Numbered from the stretch's first letter, positions 27,046-36,405 are shown. The stretch: 64,000 nucleotides of DNA from Pseudomonas sp. Au-Pse12 (GCF_021341665.1 NZ_JAJTTH010000004.1:496001-560000), one strand, 5' to 3'. Numbers and translations are program-made. Notes: generated by a model from the letters alone, not told the origin.

Positions 27046-28188
27046 ATGGCAGTTGCCTCCGGCGCCTATAAGAAAGCCCTCGAGGGCGACCAGACACCTA
27101 AGCAGGTGCTGGTCAAAATCGACCGGGTCACGAAGAAGTTCGACGAGACGGTTGCTGTGGACGATGTGTCCCTGGAAATCAAGAAGGGCGAGATCTTCGC
27201 CCTGCTCGGCGGTTCGGGTTCAGGCAAGTCCACCTTGCTGCGGATGCTGGCCGGTTTCGAACGGCCGACGGAGGGGCGAATCTTCCTCGATGGCGTGGAC
27301 ATCACCGACATGCCGCCCTACGAGCGGCCGATCAACATGATGTTCCAGTCCTATGCGCTGTTCCCGCACATGACCGTGGCGCAGAACATTGCCTTCGGCC
27401 TCAAGCAGGACAAGATCCCTGCCGCCGAGATCGACGCCCGGGTCGCGGAAATGCTCAAGCTGGTGCAGATGAGCCAGTACGCCAAGCGCAAGCCGCACCA
27501 GCTGTCCGGCGGCCAGCGCCAGCGTGTGGCCCTGGCCCGCTCCCTGGCCAAGCGTCCCAAGCTGTTGCTGCTGGACGAGCCCATGGGCGCCCTGGACAAG
27601 AAGCTGCGCTCGCAGATGCAGCTGGAGCTGGTGGAGATCATCGAGCGCGTGGGCGTGACCTGCGTGATGGTGACCCACGACCAGGAAGAAGCCATGACCA
27701 TGGCCGAGCGCATCGCCATCATGCACCTGGGCTGGATCGCCCAGATCGGCAGCCCGATCGACATCTATGAAACCCCGGTCAGCCGCCTGGTCTGCGAATT
27801 CATCGGCAACGTCAATATCTTCGAAGGCGAAGTGGTGGACGATGCCGAAGGCCACGCGCTGATTACCTGCAAGGACGTGGACCGCAGCATCTATGTCGGC
27901 CACGGCATCAGCACCTCGGTGCAGGACAAGTCGGTGACCTACGCCATCCGCCCGGAAAAGCTCCTGGTGACCGCCGAGATGCCGACCTGCGAATACAACT
28001 GGTCCAGCGGCAAGGTCCACGACATCGCCTACCTGGGCGGCCACTCGGTGTTCTACGTCGAACTGCCGAGCGGCAAGCTGGTGCAGTCCTTCGTCGCCAA
28101 CGCCGAGCGCCGTGGCGCGCGGCCGACCTGGGGTGACCAGGTCTACGTCTGGTGGGAAGACGACAGCGGCGTGGTACTGCGCTCATGA
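27046..28188 (+). CDS. spuF: Polyamine ABC transporter ATP-binding protein
   Basis: A 380-residue PotG-type ATPase: Walker A GGSGSGKSTLLRML, Q-loop MMFQSYALFPHMTV, signature LSGGQRQRVALARSL, Walker B LLLLDEPMGALDKKLR, switch MVTHDQEEAMTMAER, and a C-terminal TOBE/OB region (ITCKDVDRSIYVGHG, YAIRPEKLLVTAE). GGGAG precedes the ATG at 27046; an in-frame codon six residues upstream is less well placed. Stop overlaps the start of spuG. Confidence 0.94.
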   Translation: MAVASGAYKKALEGDQTPKQVLVKIDRVTKKFDETVAVDDVSLEIKKGEIFALLGGSGSGKSTLLRMLAGFERPTEGRIFLDGVDITDMPPYERPINMMFQSYALFPHMTVAQNIAFGLKQDKIPAAEIDARVAEMLKLVQMSQYAKRKPHQLSGGQRQRVALARSLAKRPKLLLLDEPMGALDKKLRSQMQLELVEIIERVGVTCVMVTHDQEEAMTMAERIAIMHLGWIAQIGSPIDIYETPVSRLVCEFIGNVNIFEGEVVDDAEGHALITCKDVDRSIYVGHGISTSVQDKSVTYAIRPEKLLVTAEMPTCEYNWSSGKVHDIAYLGGHSVFYVELPSGKLVQSFVANAERRGARPTWGDQVYVWWEDDSGVVLRS

Positions 28189-29105
28189 ACATGCGAAAGC
28201 TCAAGCGCCGACTCAATCGAATAATTCCCGGTGGCCGTCAGCTGGTCATCGGGGTTCCGTTCATCTGGCTGTTCCTGTTCTTCATGTTGCCGTTCTTCAT
28301 CGTCCTGAAGATCAGCTTCGCCGAAGCGGATGTGGCCATTCCGCCGTACACCGAGATCTACAGCTACGTCGACCAGAAGCTGCAGGTGCTGCTCAACCTG
28401 GGCAACTACGCGATGCTCGGCGACGACCAGTTGTACATCGCCGCCTACCTGGGCTCGCTGAAGATGGCGTTCTTCAGCACCATCCTCTGTCTGCTGATCG
28501 GCTACCCGATGGCCTACGCCATCGCCAGTGCCCGTAAAGAGCTGCAGACGGTGCTGGTGTTGCTGATCATGATGCCGACCTGGACCGCGATCCTGATCCG
28601 CGTCTATGCCTGGATGGGCATCCTCAGCAACAACGGCCTGCTCAACGGCTTCCTGCTGTCCATGGGCTGGATCAACGAACCGCTGCAGATCCTCAACACC
28701 AACATCGCGGTGTACATCGGCGTGGTCTATTCCTACTTGCCGTTCATGATCCTGCCGCTGTACGCCAACCTGGTGAAGCACGACATCAGCCTGCTGGAGG
28801 CCGCCGCCGACCTGGGGTCGAGCACCTTCAACAGCTTCTGGAAGATCACCGTGCCGCTGTCCAAGAACGGCATCATCGCCGGCTGCATGCTGGTGTTCAT
28901 CCCGGTGGTGGGTGAATTCGTGATTCCGGAACTGCTGGGCGGCCCGGAAACCCTGATGATCGGTAAGGTGCTGTGGCAAGAGTTCTTCAACAACCGTGAC
29001 TGGCCGGTGGCATCTGCCCTGGCGGTGGTGATGCTGGCGATCCTGATTGTGCCGATCATCCTGTTCAACCGCAGTCAGGCCAAGGAAATGGAGGGCAAGG
29101 AATGA
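28185..29105 (+). CDS. spuG: Polyamine ABC transporter permease (PotH type)
   Basis: A 306-residue inner-membrane permease with a basic N-terminus (MRKLKRRLNR) and about six membrane spans, and the EAA loop LLEAAADLGSSTFNSFWKIT. It pairs with SpuH to form the channel. The ATG at 28185 overlaps the spuF stop (ATGA); another ATG two codons later is also possible. Confidence 0.93.
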   Translation: MNMRKLKRRLNRIIPGGRQLVIGVPFIWLFLFFMLPFFIVLKISFAEADVAIPPYTEIYSYVDQKLQVLLNLGNYAMLGDDQLYIAAYLGSLKMAFFSTILCLLIGYPMAYAIASARKELQTVLVLLIMMPTWTAILIRVYAWMGILSNNGLLNGFLLSMGWINEPLQILNTNIAVYIGVVYSYLPFMILPLYANLVKHDISLLEAAADLGSSTFNSFWKITVPLSKNGIIAGCMLVFIPVVGEFVIPELLGGPETLMIGKVLWQEFFNNRDWPVASALAVVMLAILIVPIILFNRSQAKEMEGKE

Positions 29106-29992
29106 AGCGCTTCAGTTTCTCCAGCCTGATGCTGGTGCTCGGCTTGTTGTTCATCTACCTGCCGATGCTGATCCTGGTGATCTACTCGTTCAACGCCTCC
29201 AAGCTGGTGACGGTGTGGGGCGGTTGGTCGATCAAGTGGTACATCGGCCTGCTGGATAACCAGCAGCTGATGGGTTCGGTCATGCGCTCCCTGGAAATTG
29301 CCTGCTACACCGCCGTGGCGGCCGTGGCCCTGGGCACCCTGGCGGCGTTCGTGCTGACCCGGATCACCCGCTTCAAGGGCCGCACCCTGTTCGGTGGCCT
29401 GGTCACCGCGCCGCTGGTGATGCCCGAGGTGATCACCGGCCTGTCGCTGTTGCTGCTGTTCGTGGCCATGGCCCAGGCGGTCGGTTGGCCTCAGGAACGC
29501 GGGATCGTCACCATCTGGATCGCCCACACCACGTTCTGCGCTGCTTATGTGGCGGTGGTGGTGTCGGCGCGCCTGCGCGAGCTGGACCTGTCCATTGAAG
29601 AGGCGGCGATGGACCTGGGGGCGCGGCCGTGGAAGGTGTTCTTCCTGATCACCATCCCGATGATCGCGCCGTCTCTGGCGGCTGGCGGCATGATGTCTTT
29701 TGCCCTGTCCCTGGACGACCTGGTACTGGCCAGCTTCGTTTCCGGTCCGGGCTCCACCACCTTGCCGATGGAAGTGTTCTCGGCGGTGCGCCTGGGGGTG
29801 AAACCTGAGATCAACGCCGTGGCCAGCCTGATCCTGCTGGCGGTGTCCCTGGTGACCTTCCTGGTCTGGTTCTTCAGCCGCCGCGCCGAAGAAGCCCGCA
29901 AGCGGGCGATCCAGCAGGCCATCGAGGAAAGCGCCGCCGACTCCTGGAAACAGCCGGAAGTGCGTCGGCCGCAAAGGGTGGAAACTGCCTGA
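29102..29992 (+). CDS. spuH: Polyamine ABC transporter permease (PotI type)
   Basis: A 296-residue permease with six predicted spans and the EAA loop SIEEAAMDLGARPWKVFFLI. Start overlaps the spuG stop (ATGA), so SpuG and SpuH are made together. Last gene of the spu operon, followed at once by a strong bidirectional terminator. Confidence 0.93.
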   Translation: MKRFSFSSLMLVLGLLFIYLPMLILVIYSFNASKLVTVWGGWSIKWYIGLLDNQQLMGSVMRSLEIACYTAVAAVALGTLAAFVLTRITRFKGRTLFGGLVTAPLVMPEVITGLSLLLLFVAMAQAVGWPQERGIVTIWIAHTTFCAAYVAVVVSARLRELDLSIEEAAMDLGARPWKVFFLITIPMIAPSLAAGGMMSFALSLDDLVLASFVSGPGSTTLPMEVFSAVRLGVKPEINAVASLILLAVSLVTFLVWFFSRRAEEARKRAIQQAIEESAADSWKQPEVRRPQRVETA

Positions 29993-30008
29993 GCCGTGTA
30001 CAGTGCTG

Positions 30009-30047
30009 AAAAAAACCTCGCCCCTGAACGGGAGCGAGGTTTTTTTT
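30009..30047. terminator. Bidirectional terminator after spuH
   Basis: CCTCG (30016-30020) and CGAGG (30035-30039) with inner CCC/GGG pairing form a GC stem flanked by seven A residues on the left and eight T residues on the right. It can end spuH from the left and the CMD gene from the right. Confidence 0.88.
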
Positions 30048-30090
30048 GCCTTGAACTGTCCCGTCTGGGACGATCGAGGCCGCTGGGCGA

Positions 30091-30432
30091 TCAAGGCTTC
30101 AGGCTGTCATACGCCTCCAGTGTCCGCAGTGAGTAGATGTAGGCCGCACCGGCATTCAGCGAGATCGCCGTGGCCAGGGTCGCGGCCACTTCTTCGCGGG
30201 TGGCGCCGGCCTTGATCGCGGCGTCGGCATGCACGCCAATACAGCCGTCACAGCGAGTGGTGATGGCCACGGCTATGGAAATCAGCTCGCGAGTCTTGGC
30301 GTCGAGCACGTTGTTTTCTTCAGCGGCTTCACCCAGGGCCATATAGGCCTGGACCATTTTCGGGTTGCTCTTGCCCAGGGAACCAAAGGCTTTCTTGATG
30401 GTAGGCAGCAGTTCGGACCAGTTATGGAACAT
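30091..30432 (-). CDS. Carboxymuconolactone decarboxylase (AhpD-like) family protein
   Basis: A 113-residue all-helical protein with the thiol pair and His of the CMD/AhpD family (TTRCDGCIGVHADAAIKAGA, a CxxCxxxH motif). Such proteins are small peroxidase or disulfide-reductase-like hexamers or trimers. GGAG lies 8 bases before the ATG at 30432, chosen over a GTG three codons upstream. Convergent with spuH through a shared terminator; substrate unknown. Confidence 0.88.
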   Translation of the reverse strand: MFHNWSELLPTIKKAFGSLGKSNPKMVQAYMALGEAAEENNVLDAKTRELISIAVAITTRCDGCIGVHADAAIKAGATREEVAATLATAISLNAGAAYIYSLRTLEAYDSLKP

Positions 30433-30611
30433 CGTATTCACTCCGGGATGGGTTGAGGGAGTACTGTGGCAACACTCTCAGTCTTGACCATCCTGGCGTT
30501 TCGGGCCTGTCCGATTTGCTCAGTTATCTGTCCGATACGCTCCAATGAATTCGATCGGCATTCTCATCGCCCAGGCTGGCGTTTGCGGCAGCCTCGATCT
30601 GCGCTGCCCGT

Positions 30612-33038
30612 TTACCGGGGCGCGCGGGCCGGCAGCAGCTTCAGGGTGCTGCGGGTGTTGGCGGTGACTTCCTCTTCGCTGAAGTGCGCCTGCTGATAGA
30701 CCCCTTCGATATAGGCTTCGGCCTGGTCATCGTAGTGCCTGTCGAACAGTACGCCGCTCTGGCCCACCGGGTTGATGGTCAGGCTATGGGCCGGGTCGGC
30801 GAAGTCGATGATGCGCCGGGTCGAGGGCCCGTAGACCACCGACCAGGGCGCCGGACCGATCTTGGCGGTGAGGTTGTTCGGCACCTCATGGCTGCCGGGA
30901 GCGTCCAGGGGGCCGACGTTGAACAGCCGGTCCAGGGGCTTCTGCATGCCCAGCGGGTGGCCGTGGGTCAGGGTGTGGGCCGTGCCCCAGCGCCATTGCG
31001 CCGGGTTGGCGCCTAGGGTCAGCCGCAGGTGCTCGATGCTGGCGCGCCAAGCCACCTTGACCGTGTCCGCGCGGCTTTCGCGTTGGGGGGTGGTGCGGTT
31101 GTCCCACCAGGGCGAGTCGGGGTCGGCGGCCAGCCGGGGCAGGGCGGCGTCCACCACGCGTGCCTGGATCAGGGCGTCGAAATAGGCGTCCCCGAGTTTT
31201 TCATGGAAGGTGGCATCGGCCAGGTTGAACAGGAACTGGTTGAACAGCGTGGCGCTGGTGGACTCCAGGGGGTAGTCGCCTTGCCACTTCGCCAGTTGCT
31301 CCACCAGCTTCAACTCCTCAGGGTCGCTGACCACTTCACGCAACACGGGTAAAAGCGGCGCCAAGAGGCGCGGTCCATAGGCGGTGGTGGTGCCCAGTTG
31401 CAGTTTCTGGGTGTTCTCCAGGTCCCATTTCTGGCTCTTGTCGCTCAGTTGCCGGTCCAGTTGCTGGCCGCGGTCGGCGAGGTTGTAGTAGCCGGGAATC
31501 TCCATGCCCGTGGCGGATACCGGCTGGAAGTTGGCGGAGACGATATAGCCCCGAGCCGGGTTTTCCTCTTGAGGGTTGGCGCTGAAGGGGTAGAAGCCTT
31601 CCTTGTCCGCCAGGTTGCTGCTGCCGTCGAGGATGAAGGCCGGCTTGGCGCCGGCCGGGCGCTTGGGCAGCAGGGCTGCGGCCCACCAGCCGATGTCGCC
31701 CTTGGCGTTGGCCCAGACAATGTTCAGCCCCGGTGCATGGACCTTGGCTGCCGCGGCGCGGGCCTTGGCCAGGGTGTCGGCGCGATTGAGCTGGTAGAAG
31801 CCGTCCAGGATCGGGTTCGGGGTTTCCAGGAAGCCCCACCACATGGCGATCGGTGCCTTGCCCACGGTGGTGCCGAGCATGTCGTTGATGATCGGGCCGT
31901 GGGGCGACTGGCGCAGACTCAGGGTCACCGGGGCCTGGCCCTTGACCGCAATCTGCTGCTCGCTGCTGATCAGGTCCACCCATTTGTCGTGAAACCAGAC
32001 CTGGTTGGGGTTCTCCGGGTTGACCTTTTCGGCGATCAGGTCGAGGTCATCGTTCTGGAACATGGTCAGGCTCCAGCCGAAGTCCAGGTTGTGACCGAGG
32101 AAGGCGAAGGGCACCAGCGCCTGGTGGTGGCCGTAGAGTTCGAAGCCGGGCGCCGAAAGCTGGGCTTCGTACCACACCGACGGCAGCGAGTAGCGGATAT
32201 GCGGGTCGCCGGCCAGCAGCGCGCGGCCACTCTTGGTCCGCGAGCCGGAAACCACCCAGGCATTGCTGCCCTCGAATTGCGGCAGCCCGGCGTCCTCCAG
32301 GGCTTCCTGGCTCACCCGGGCGATCTGCCCGAGGTCCCGCCAGTCAACGGCGGCCAATGGTGGTGAGGGCTGCCCTTTGCCCTTGGCAAGCACGCCCTTG
32401 GCCAGCACACCCTTGGGCTGCCAGTCGAGGTCGAACACCTTCAGGTAATCATTGCCCAGCTGGTCGCGGATGTAGGTCAGCAGCGGTTCGGTGCGAAAGG
32501 CCATGGCGAAGCTGTAGGCCATGAAACCGGCGACGCTGACGGTGTCCTCTGCGGTGAAGGGGCGCTTGTGGATGCCCAGGACGTCGAATTCGAGGGGGCT
32601 GGCGTGCGTGTCCTGATATTGGTTGATGCCGTCCAGATAGGCTTCCAGGGCCTTCCAGGCGGGGGACTGGCGATCGAGCCCCGCCACGTAGCTGTCAGCC
32701 CGCTCGCGAATTCGCAGGCTGCGGAACAGCTTGTCGGTGTCCAGCAGCTTGGGCCCGAGGACCTGCGCCAGCTCGCCCCGGGACAGGCGCCGCAGCATTT
32801 CCATCTGGAACAGCCGGTCCTGGGCGTGCACGTAGCCCAGGGCACGGTACAGGTCGGCTTCGTTTTCGGCGCGGATGTGTGGCACGCCGCGTTCGTCGTA
32901 GCGCACGGTGACCGAGCCCTGCAGGCCGTTGAGCTCGATCTGGCCCTGGCGCGTCGGCTGCTTGCTGTACAGATAACCGGCCACTCCTGCCAGGAGGGCG
33001 AGGATCAGTACGGCGACGACGGTCAGGCTGCGTTTCAT
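30612..33038 (-). CDS. hacB: Ntn-hydrolase acylase of the penicillin/AHL acylase family (HacB-like)
   Basis: An 808-residue precursor. A hydrophobic signal or anchor (residues 5-24) leads the alpha chain; the self-cleavage site is Gly257-Ser258 in QFEGSNAWVVSG, exposing the nucleophilic Ser of the beta chain, and HSPHGPI-type RQSPHGPIIND lies further on. These periplasmic enzymes deacylate amides, including penicillin and acyl-homoserine lactones. In P. aeruginosa the gene right after the spu cluster (PA0305) is hacB, an AHL acylase, which supports this name; true substrate untested. A linker at residues 209-220 carries a short tandem duplication (KGVLA-KGVLA-KG). AGGAG precedes the ATG. Confidence 0.82.
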   Translation of the reverse strand: MKRSLTVVAVLILALLAGVAGYLYSKQPTRQGQIELNGLQGSVTVRYDERGVPHIRAENEADLYRALGYVHAQDRLFQMEMLRRLSRGELAQVLGPKLLDTDKLFRSLRIRERADSYVAGLDRQSPAWKALEAYLDGINQYQDTHASPLEFDVLGIHKRPFTAEDTVSVAGFMAYSFAMAFRTEPLLTYIRDQLGNDYLKVFDLDWQPKGVLAKGVLAKGKGQPSPPLAAVDWRDLGQIARVSQEALEDAGLPQFEGSNAWVVSGSRTKSGRALLAGDPHIRYSLPSVWYEAQLSAPGFELYGHHQALVPFAFLGHNLDFGWSLTMFQNDDLDLIAEKVNPENPNQVWFHDKWVDLISSEQQIAVKGQAPVTLSLRQSPHGPIINDMLGTTVGKAPIAMWWGFLETPNPILDGFYQLNRADTLAKARAAAAKVHAPGLNIVWANAKGDIGWWAAALLPKRPAGAKPAFILDGSSNLADKEGFYPFSANPQEENPARGYIVSANFQPVSATGMEIPGYYNLADRGQQLDRQLSDKSQKWDLENTQKLQLGTTTAYGPRLLAPLLPVLREVVSDPEELKLVEQLAKWQGDYPLESTSATLFNQFLFNLADATFHEKLGDAYFDALIQARVVDAALPRLAADPDSPWWDNRTTPQRESRADTVKVAWRASIEHLRLTLGANPAQWRWGTAHTLTHGHPLGMQKPLDRLFNVGPLDAPGSHEVPNNLTAKIGPAPWSVVYGPSTRRIIDFADPAHSLTINPVGQSGVLFDRHYDDQAEAYIEGVYQQAHFSEEEVTANTRSTLKLLPARAPR

Positions 33039-33147
33039 GCGGGCTCCTTGCTGTTGTTGTATTCAATGCCGCCTCGGGAGAGCAGCAGAGATTTAGCACA
33101 AGTCAGGGGCCCGCGCAGGAGCCAGTCCTTGAATAGTCGCGAATGCC

Positions 33148-33720
33148 TTACTGGGCCGGCCAGGGGCAGTAGCAGCCGATGGCCAGGGTATGGGTGGCGC
33201 TGACCTGGCGATTGCCCTCCAGGGCCTGGAGGATGGGCTCGATGAAACTGTTGCTGGAGTTGCAGGTCAGGCCTTCGCTGTAGGGGCCGAAATACGCCAG
33301 CTTGCCATTGCGGTCCCAGATCGCCACTGCTGGGCTGGCGGGAATCTGATCGGCACCAGGCAGGCTGTCGAGGGGCTTCAAGCGGTTCAGGGTGGCGGGC
33401 AACTGGCCGTGGCTGCCGGGTTTCTGCACTGCGTAGAACTCGACGCCGCGGGGGCTGTAGGTTTCGATCAGCTCGGCCAGGTGCTGCTGGTTGCCGACGT
33501 TGCACGGGCAGGCCGGGTCCCAGAAGTGCACCAGGCGGATCGCCCCTGGGCCGGCCAGCTCCGCGGGCAGTTGCAGGGCGTCGCCGGAGAACATCGCCGT
33601 GTGCTCGCTGAACGCCCGCAGGTAGCGGCTCTGGAACCATTCGTAGGCGTTCCACAGCACGACGGCGCAGATCAGGACAAGCAGGCTGGCAAGCAGGGGC
33701 GTGCGGTAAGACTGGCGCAT
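33148..33720 (-). CDS. DUF6436-type membrane-anchored thioredoxin-like protein
   Basis: A 190-residue protein with one N-terminal membrane segment (TPLLASLLVLICAVVLWNAY) and a periplasmic thioredoxin-like domain. The strand IRLVHFWDPACPCNVGNQQH carries a CPC motif where thioredoxins have CxxC, and the C-terminus ends GCYCPWPAQ with a second close Cys pair. SPAVAIWDRNGKLAYFGPY is the cis-Pro strand. Probably a redox or metal-handling protein; function unknown. It lies in the same direction as the acylase gene, 109 bases apart, raising the idea of a shared periplasmic role. Confidence 0.75.
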   Translation of the reverse strand: MRQSYRTPLLASLLVLICAVVLWNAYEWFQSRYLRAFSEHTAMFSGDALQLPAELAGPGAIRLVHFWDPACPCNVGNQQHLAELIETYSPRGVEFYAVQKPGSHGQLPATLNRLKPLDSLPGADQIPASPAVAIWDRNGKLAYFGPYSEGLTCNSSNSFIEPILQALEGNRQVSATHTLAIGCYCPWPAQ

Positions 33721-33830
33721 TGGGATCGGTCCTCGAAGGTCGCGTAGCTTGCCATGCTTGCCGCGACAGATGAATATCGCAGGCCCAGAAAGCCCGTTTT
33801 GTCGCCGGTACCCCCGCTTTGGAATCCTCT

Positions 33831-34769
33831 ATGTCCGCCACTTTCGATCCCGACCATCTGCGTGCCAGCCTACAACCCCTGGTCGCCGGGCAGCCCTTGT
33901 CGGCGCAGGGGCAGGCCTACCAGCGTTTCTATGGTCTGGATTTCGCCGGGCGGGCGATGGTGCCACGCAGCCGCCTGGGGCGTTTCCAGGTGGACGGCTA
34001 TGAAGTGGTGAGCCAGGCCTGGTGGCCGGAGCAGCCACGGGCCACGCTGTTTCTGTTCCACGGTTTCTACGATCACATGGGCTTGTACCGGCATGTGATC
34101 GAGTGGGCGCTGCAGCGCCGCTTCGTGGTGATTTCCTGCGATTTGCCCGGGCACGGCCTGTCCAGTGGCGAGCGGGCCAGCATCGATGACTTCGCGGTGT
34201 ATCAGCGGGTGCTGCAAGGGCTGTTCGCCGAGGCCCGGTCCCTGGCGCTGCCCGAGCCCTGGCACCTGTTCGGGCAAAGCACTGGCGGCGCAATCATCAT
34301 GGATCACCTGCTCAACCAGGGCGCCGAGAGCCCGGCCCAGGGGCAGGTGATTCTGCTATCGCCCCTGGTGCGGCCTCGGGCCTGGGGCTGGTCGATGCTC
34401 AGCTACTACGTGCTGCGGCCCTTCGTCACCGGCATTGCCCGACGCTTCAGCGAGAACTCCAACGACCCGGACTTCCTTGCTTTCCTCCAGGCCGATCCGT
34501 TGCAACCGCAGCGCTTGCCAACGGCCTGGGTGGGGGCGCTGTCACGCTGGATCAAGCGCCTGGAAGCGGCGCCATGCAGTTCCAGGCAGCCGCTGATCGT
34601 CCAGGGGGACGCGGACATGACCGTGGATTGGCAGCACAATCTGCAGGTGATTCGCCGCAAGTTCGCCACGCCCGAGGTGCTGATGCTGCCGCAAGCCCGG
34701 CACCACCTGGCGAATGAGATTCCGCTGTACCGCGACCAGTATTTTGCTTTTCTGACCCAGCATGTCTGA
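33831..34769 (+). CDS. Alpha/beta hydrolase (lysophospholipase / monoacylglycerol lipase-like)
   Basis: A 312-residue serine hydrolase. Oxyanion segment LFLFHGFYDHMGLYRHVIEW, family box VISCDLPGHGLSSGERASID, nucleophile elbow LFGQSTGGAIIMDHL, then the Asp (IVQGDADMTVDW) and His (QARHHLANE). No signal peptide. Similar to PldB/YtpA-type lysophospholipases; the lipid substrate is not defined. I chose the ATG at 33831; ribosome site GGA is weak. Divergent from the DUF6436 gene. Confidence 0.87.
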   Translation: MSATFDPDHLRASLQPLVAGQPLSAQGQAYQRFYGLDFAGRAMVPRSRLGRFQVDGYEVVSQAWWPEQPRATLFLFHGFYDHMGLYRHVIEWALQRRFVVISCDLPGHGLSSGERASIDDFAVYQRVLQGLFAEARSLALPEPWHLFGQSTGGAIIMDHLLNQGAESPAQGQVILLSPLVRPRAWGWSMLSYYVLRPFVTGIARRFSENSNDPDFLAFLQADPLQPQRLPTAWVGALSRWIKRLEAAPCSSRQPLIVQGDADMTVDWQHNLQVIRRKFATPEVLMLPQARHHLANEIPLYRDQYFAFLTQHV

Positions 34770-34791
34770 GCCGCGGGAGCGCGTCTGCCTT

Positions 34792-34850
34792 GCAGCCTGC
34801 GGCAGCGGCCCCTTGCGCAGCCTCGCGGGCTCGGCGGCTACAGGTGAGTT
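34792..34850. repeat. CTGCCGCAGGC-type intergenic repeat (copy 1 of 2)
   Basis: GCAGCCTGCGGCAGCGGCCC followed by GCGCAGCCTCGCGGGCTCGG and GCGGCTACAGG. The same elements occur at 36891-37005. It lies between the convergent hydrolase and DUF2059 genes and may act as their transcriptional end. Confidence 0.55.
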
Positions 34851-34856
34851 GCTGGG

Positions 34857-35609
34857 TCAGGGGGCGAGGCTGGAGGTGCTCTGACCGACCGCCAGGCCGG
34901 CGCGAATCGCCGCCAGGGCGGCCTGGTAATAGGCCTTGCCTTCGCTGGACTCGGCAAAGGTGGCGAATTCTTCCAGTTCGGTGTCGGAAAGATCCCGATA
35001 GACATACAGCAGGGTGTTGTTCAGGTCGTTGCCGATCTGCTGCATCAGGCGCTGGCGCTGGCCATTGAGCATGCCCTGGGCCTGACCGCCACCCAGCAGG
35101 CCGGGAATCATCTGGCTCAGGCTGTCGGCGGCGACACCGGCGATCGCCAGGCTGACCTCCGCTCCTGCTTCCCGGGCCGGCAGGGCCTGGGCCAGGTGGC
35201 CGATGATCAACTGGCGGTTGTCGCTGGCCTGCATCTTCGGCAGGCCCTGAGCGTTTTTGGCCAATTGGTCGCGGCGGGTTGCCAGCAGTTCGGCGGCGAC
35301 GATCTTGCGCCCCAGGGGCGATTGGAAGAAGGCCAGGGCCGGTCCGGGATCGGCCAGGTTCTGCCGCAGCTGGGCCTCGGCGCGACGGTCCACGGCCTGA
35401 GGCGCGAAACGCTGGTTGCTGTTGTCCACCAGGGCCTGGTAGACCGCCGGCGGCAGGCTGTTCTGGTAGCGCTGCTGGGCGGCGTTGAGGGCATCGTTGA
35501 AATGCGCGCGCTGTTCTGCCCAGCCGGCGACCTTGTACAACTGGTCGTGGCTGTCTGCCCAGGCAGGCAAGGCGCAGAACATCAACAGTGAGAAAAGCAA
35601 ACGGCGCAT
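34857..35609 (-). CDS. DUF2059 periplasmic protein
   Basis: A 250-residue secreted protein. The signal peptide MRRLLFSLLMFCALPAWA is cleaved before DSHDQLYKVAGW. The rest is helical, ending with the DUF2059 motif SDTELEEFATFAESSEGKAY followed by Ala-rich helices. Function unknown. AGGAG before the ATG at 35609 fixes the start. Divergent from the 2OG-Fe(II) oxygenase gene. Confidence 0.82.
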   Translation of the reverse strand: MRRLLFSLLMFCALPAWADSHDQLYKVAGWAEQRAHFNDALNAAQQRYQNSLPPAVYQALVDNSNQRFAPQAVDRRAEAQLRQNLADPGPALAFFQSPLGRKIVAAELLATRRDQLAKNAQGLPKMQASDNRQLIIGHLAQALPAREAGAEVSLAIAGVAADSLSQMIPGLLGGGQAQGMLNGQRQRLMQQIGNDLNNTLLYVYRDLSDTELEEFATFAESSEGKAYYQAALAAIRAGLAVGQSTSSLAP

Positions 35610-35770
35610 AAGGACTCCTGTCAGCAGTCGACTATTCTCCGGGGCAAGACGGTGGTTGTCGAGAATTCGTATCAGCATCGCTCGGCAAACCGATGATGTG
35701 TAAGCCCATTGAAAAAAATGCTCGATCCTCCGCTCTGCGGCTCTGTCGGATTTATCTGATGCTGGATACT

Positions 35771-36403
35771 ATGCGCGCCATGCAAATACCCTCTGATCAT
35801 CCGCTGTTGTTGAACATTGTCGACGACCTGGCCGCCTGTGGCTGGTCGCAGCAAAATGTCTTTCTGTCCGAGGCTCTGACCCTCGAACTGGCGGCTGAGT
35901 GCCGTAAACGTGCGGCTGAAGGTGAGCTGGCGCCGGCGGCGGTGGGGCGCGGGCCGGCCCAGGAGATCCGCGAGGGTATCCGTGGCGACCATATCCAGTG
36001 GCTCGAACCAGGCCAGGCCGATGCCGTCGATACGTACCTGGGGTTGATGGACAGCTTGCGCGAGGCCCTCAACCGAGGGCTGTTTCTCGGCCTTGAGGAT
36101 TTCGAGTGCCACTTCGCGATGTACCCGCCGGGGGCTTTCTACAAGCGTCACGTGGATCGTTTTCGCGATGATGACCGGCGCATGGTCTCGGCGGTGATCT
36201 ACCTCAATGAGCAGTGGCTGCCCGAGCAGGGCGGGCAGTTGCGCATGTACCTCAATGACCAGGGGCAATACGATGTGGTCCCTGTCGGGGGGCGGCTGGT
36301 GGTGTTTCTATCCGGTGAGGTCCCCCATGAAGTCCTGCCCGCGACCCGGGAACGCCTGTCTCTGACCGGCTGGTTCCGGCGCCGTGGTAACGAGCCGTTC
36401 TGA
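35771..36403 (+). CDS. 2OG-Fe(II) oxygenase
   Basis: About 210 residues, prolyl-4-hydroxylase type fold. The iron ligands are His 127 and Asp 129 in FYKRHVDRFRDDDRR and His 186 in GEVPHEVLPATRERLSLTGW, with the following Arg for 2-oxoglutarate. RMVSAVIYLNEQWLPEQGGQ is the core strand pair. The target is unknown. The start is uncertain among closely spaced ATGs (35759, 35771, 35780). The gene ends two bases before a DUF523 gene, so both are probably cotranscribed and may act on related substrates. Confidence 0.85.
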   Translation: MRAMQIPSDHPLLLNIVDDLAACGWSQQNVFLSEALTLELAAECRKRAAEGELAPAAVGRGPAQEIREGIRGDHIQWLEPGQADAVDTYLGLMDSLREALNRGLFLGLEDFECHFAMYPPGAFYKRHVDRFRDDDRRMVSAVIYLNEQWLPEQGGQLRMYLNDQGQYDVVPVGGRLVVFLSGEVPHEVLPATRERLSLTGWFRRRGNEPF

Positions 36404-36405
36404 AC

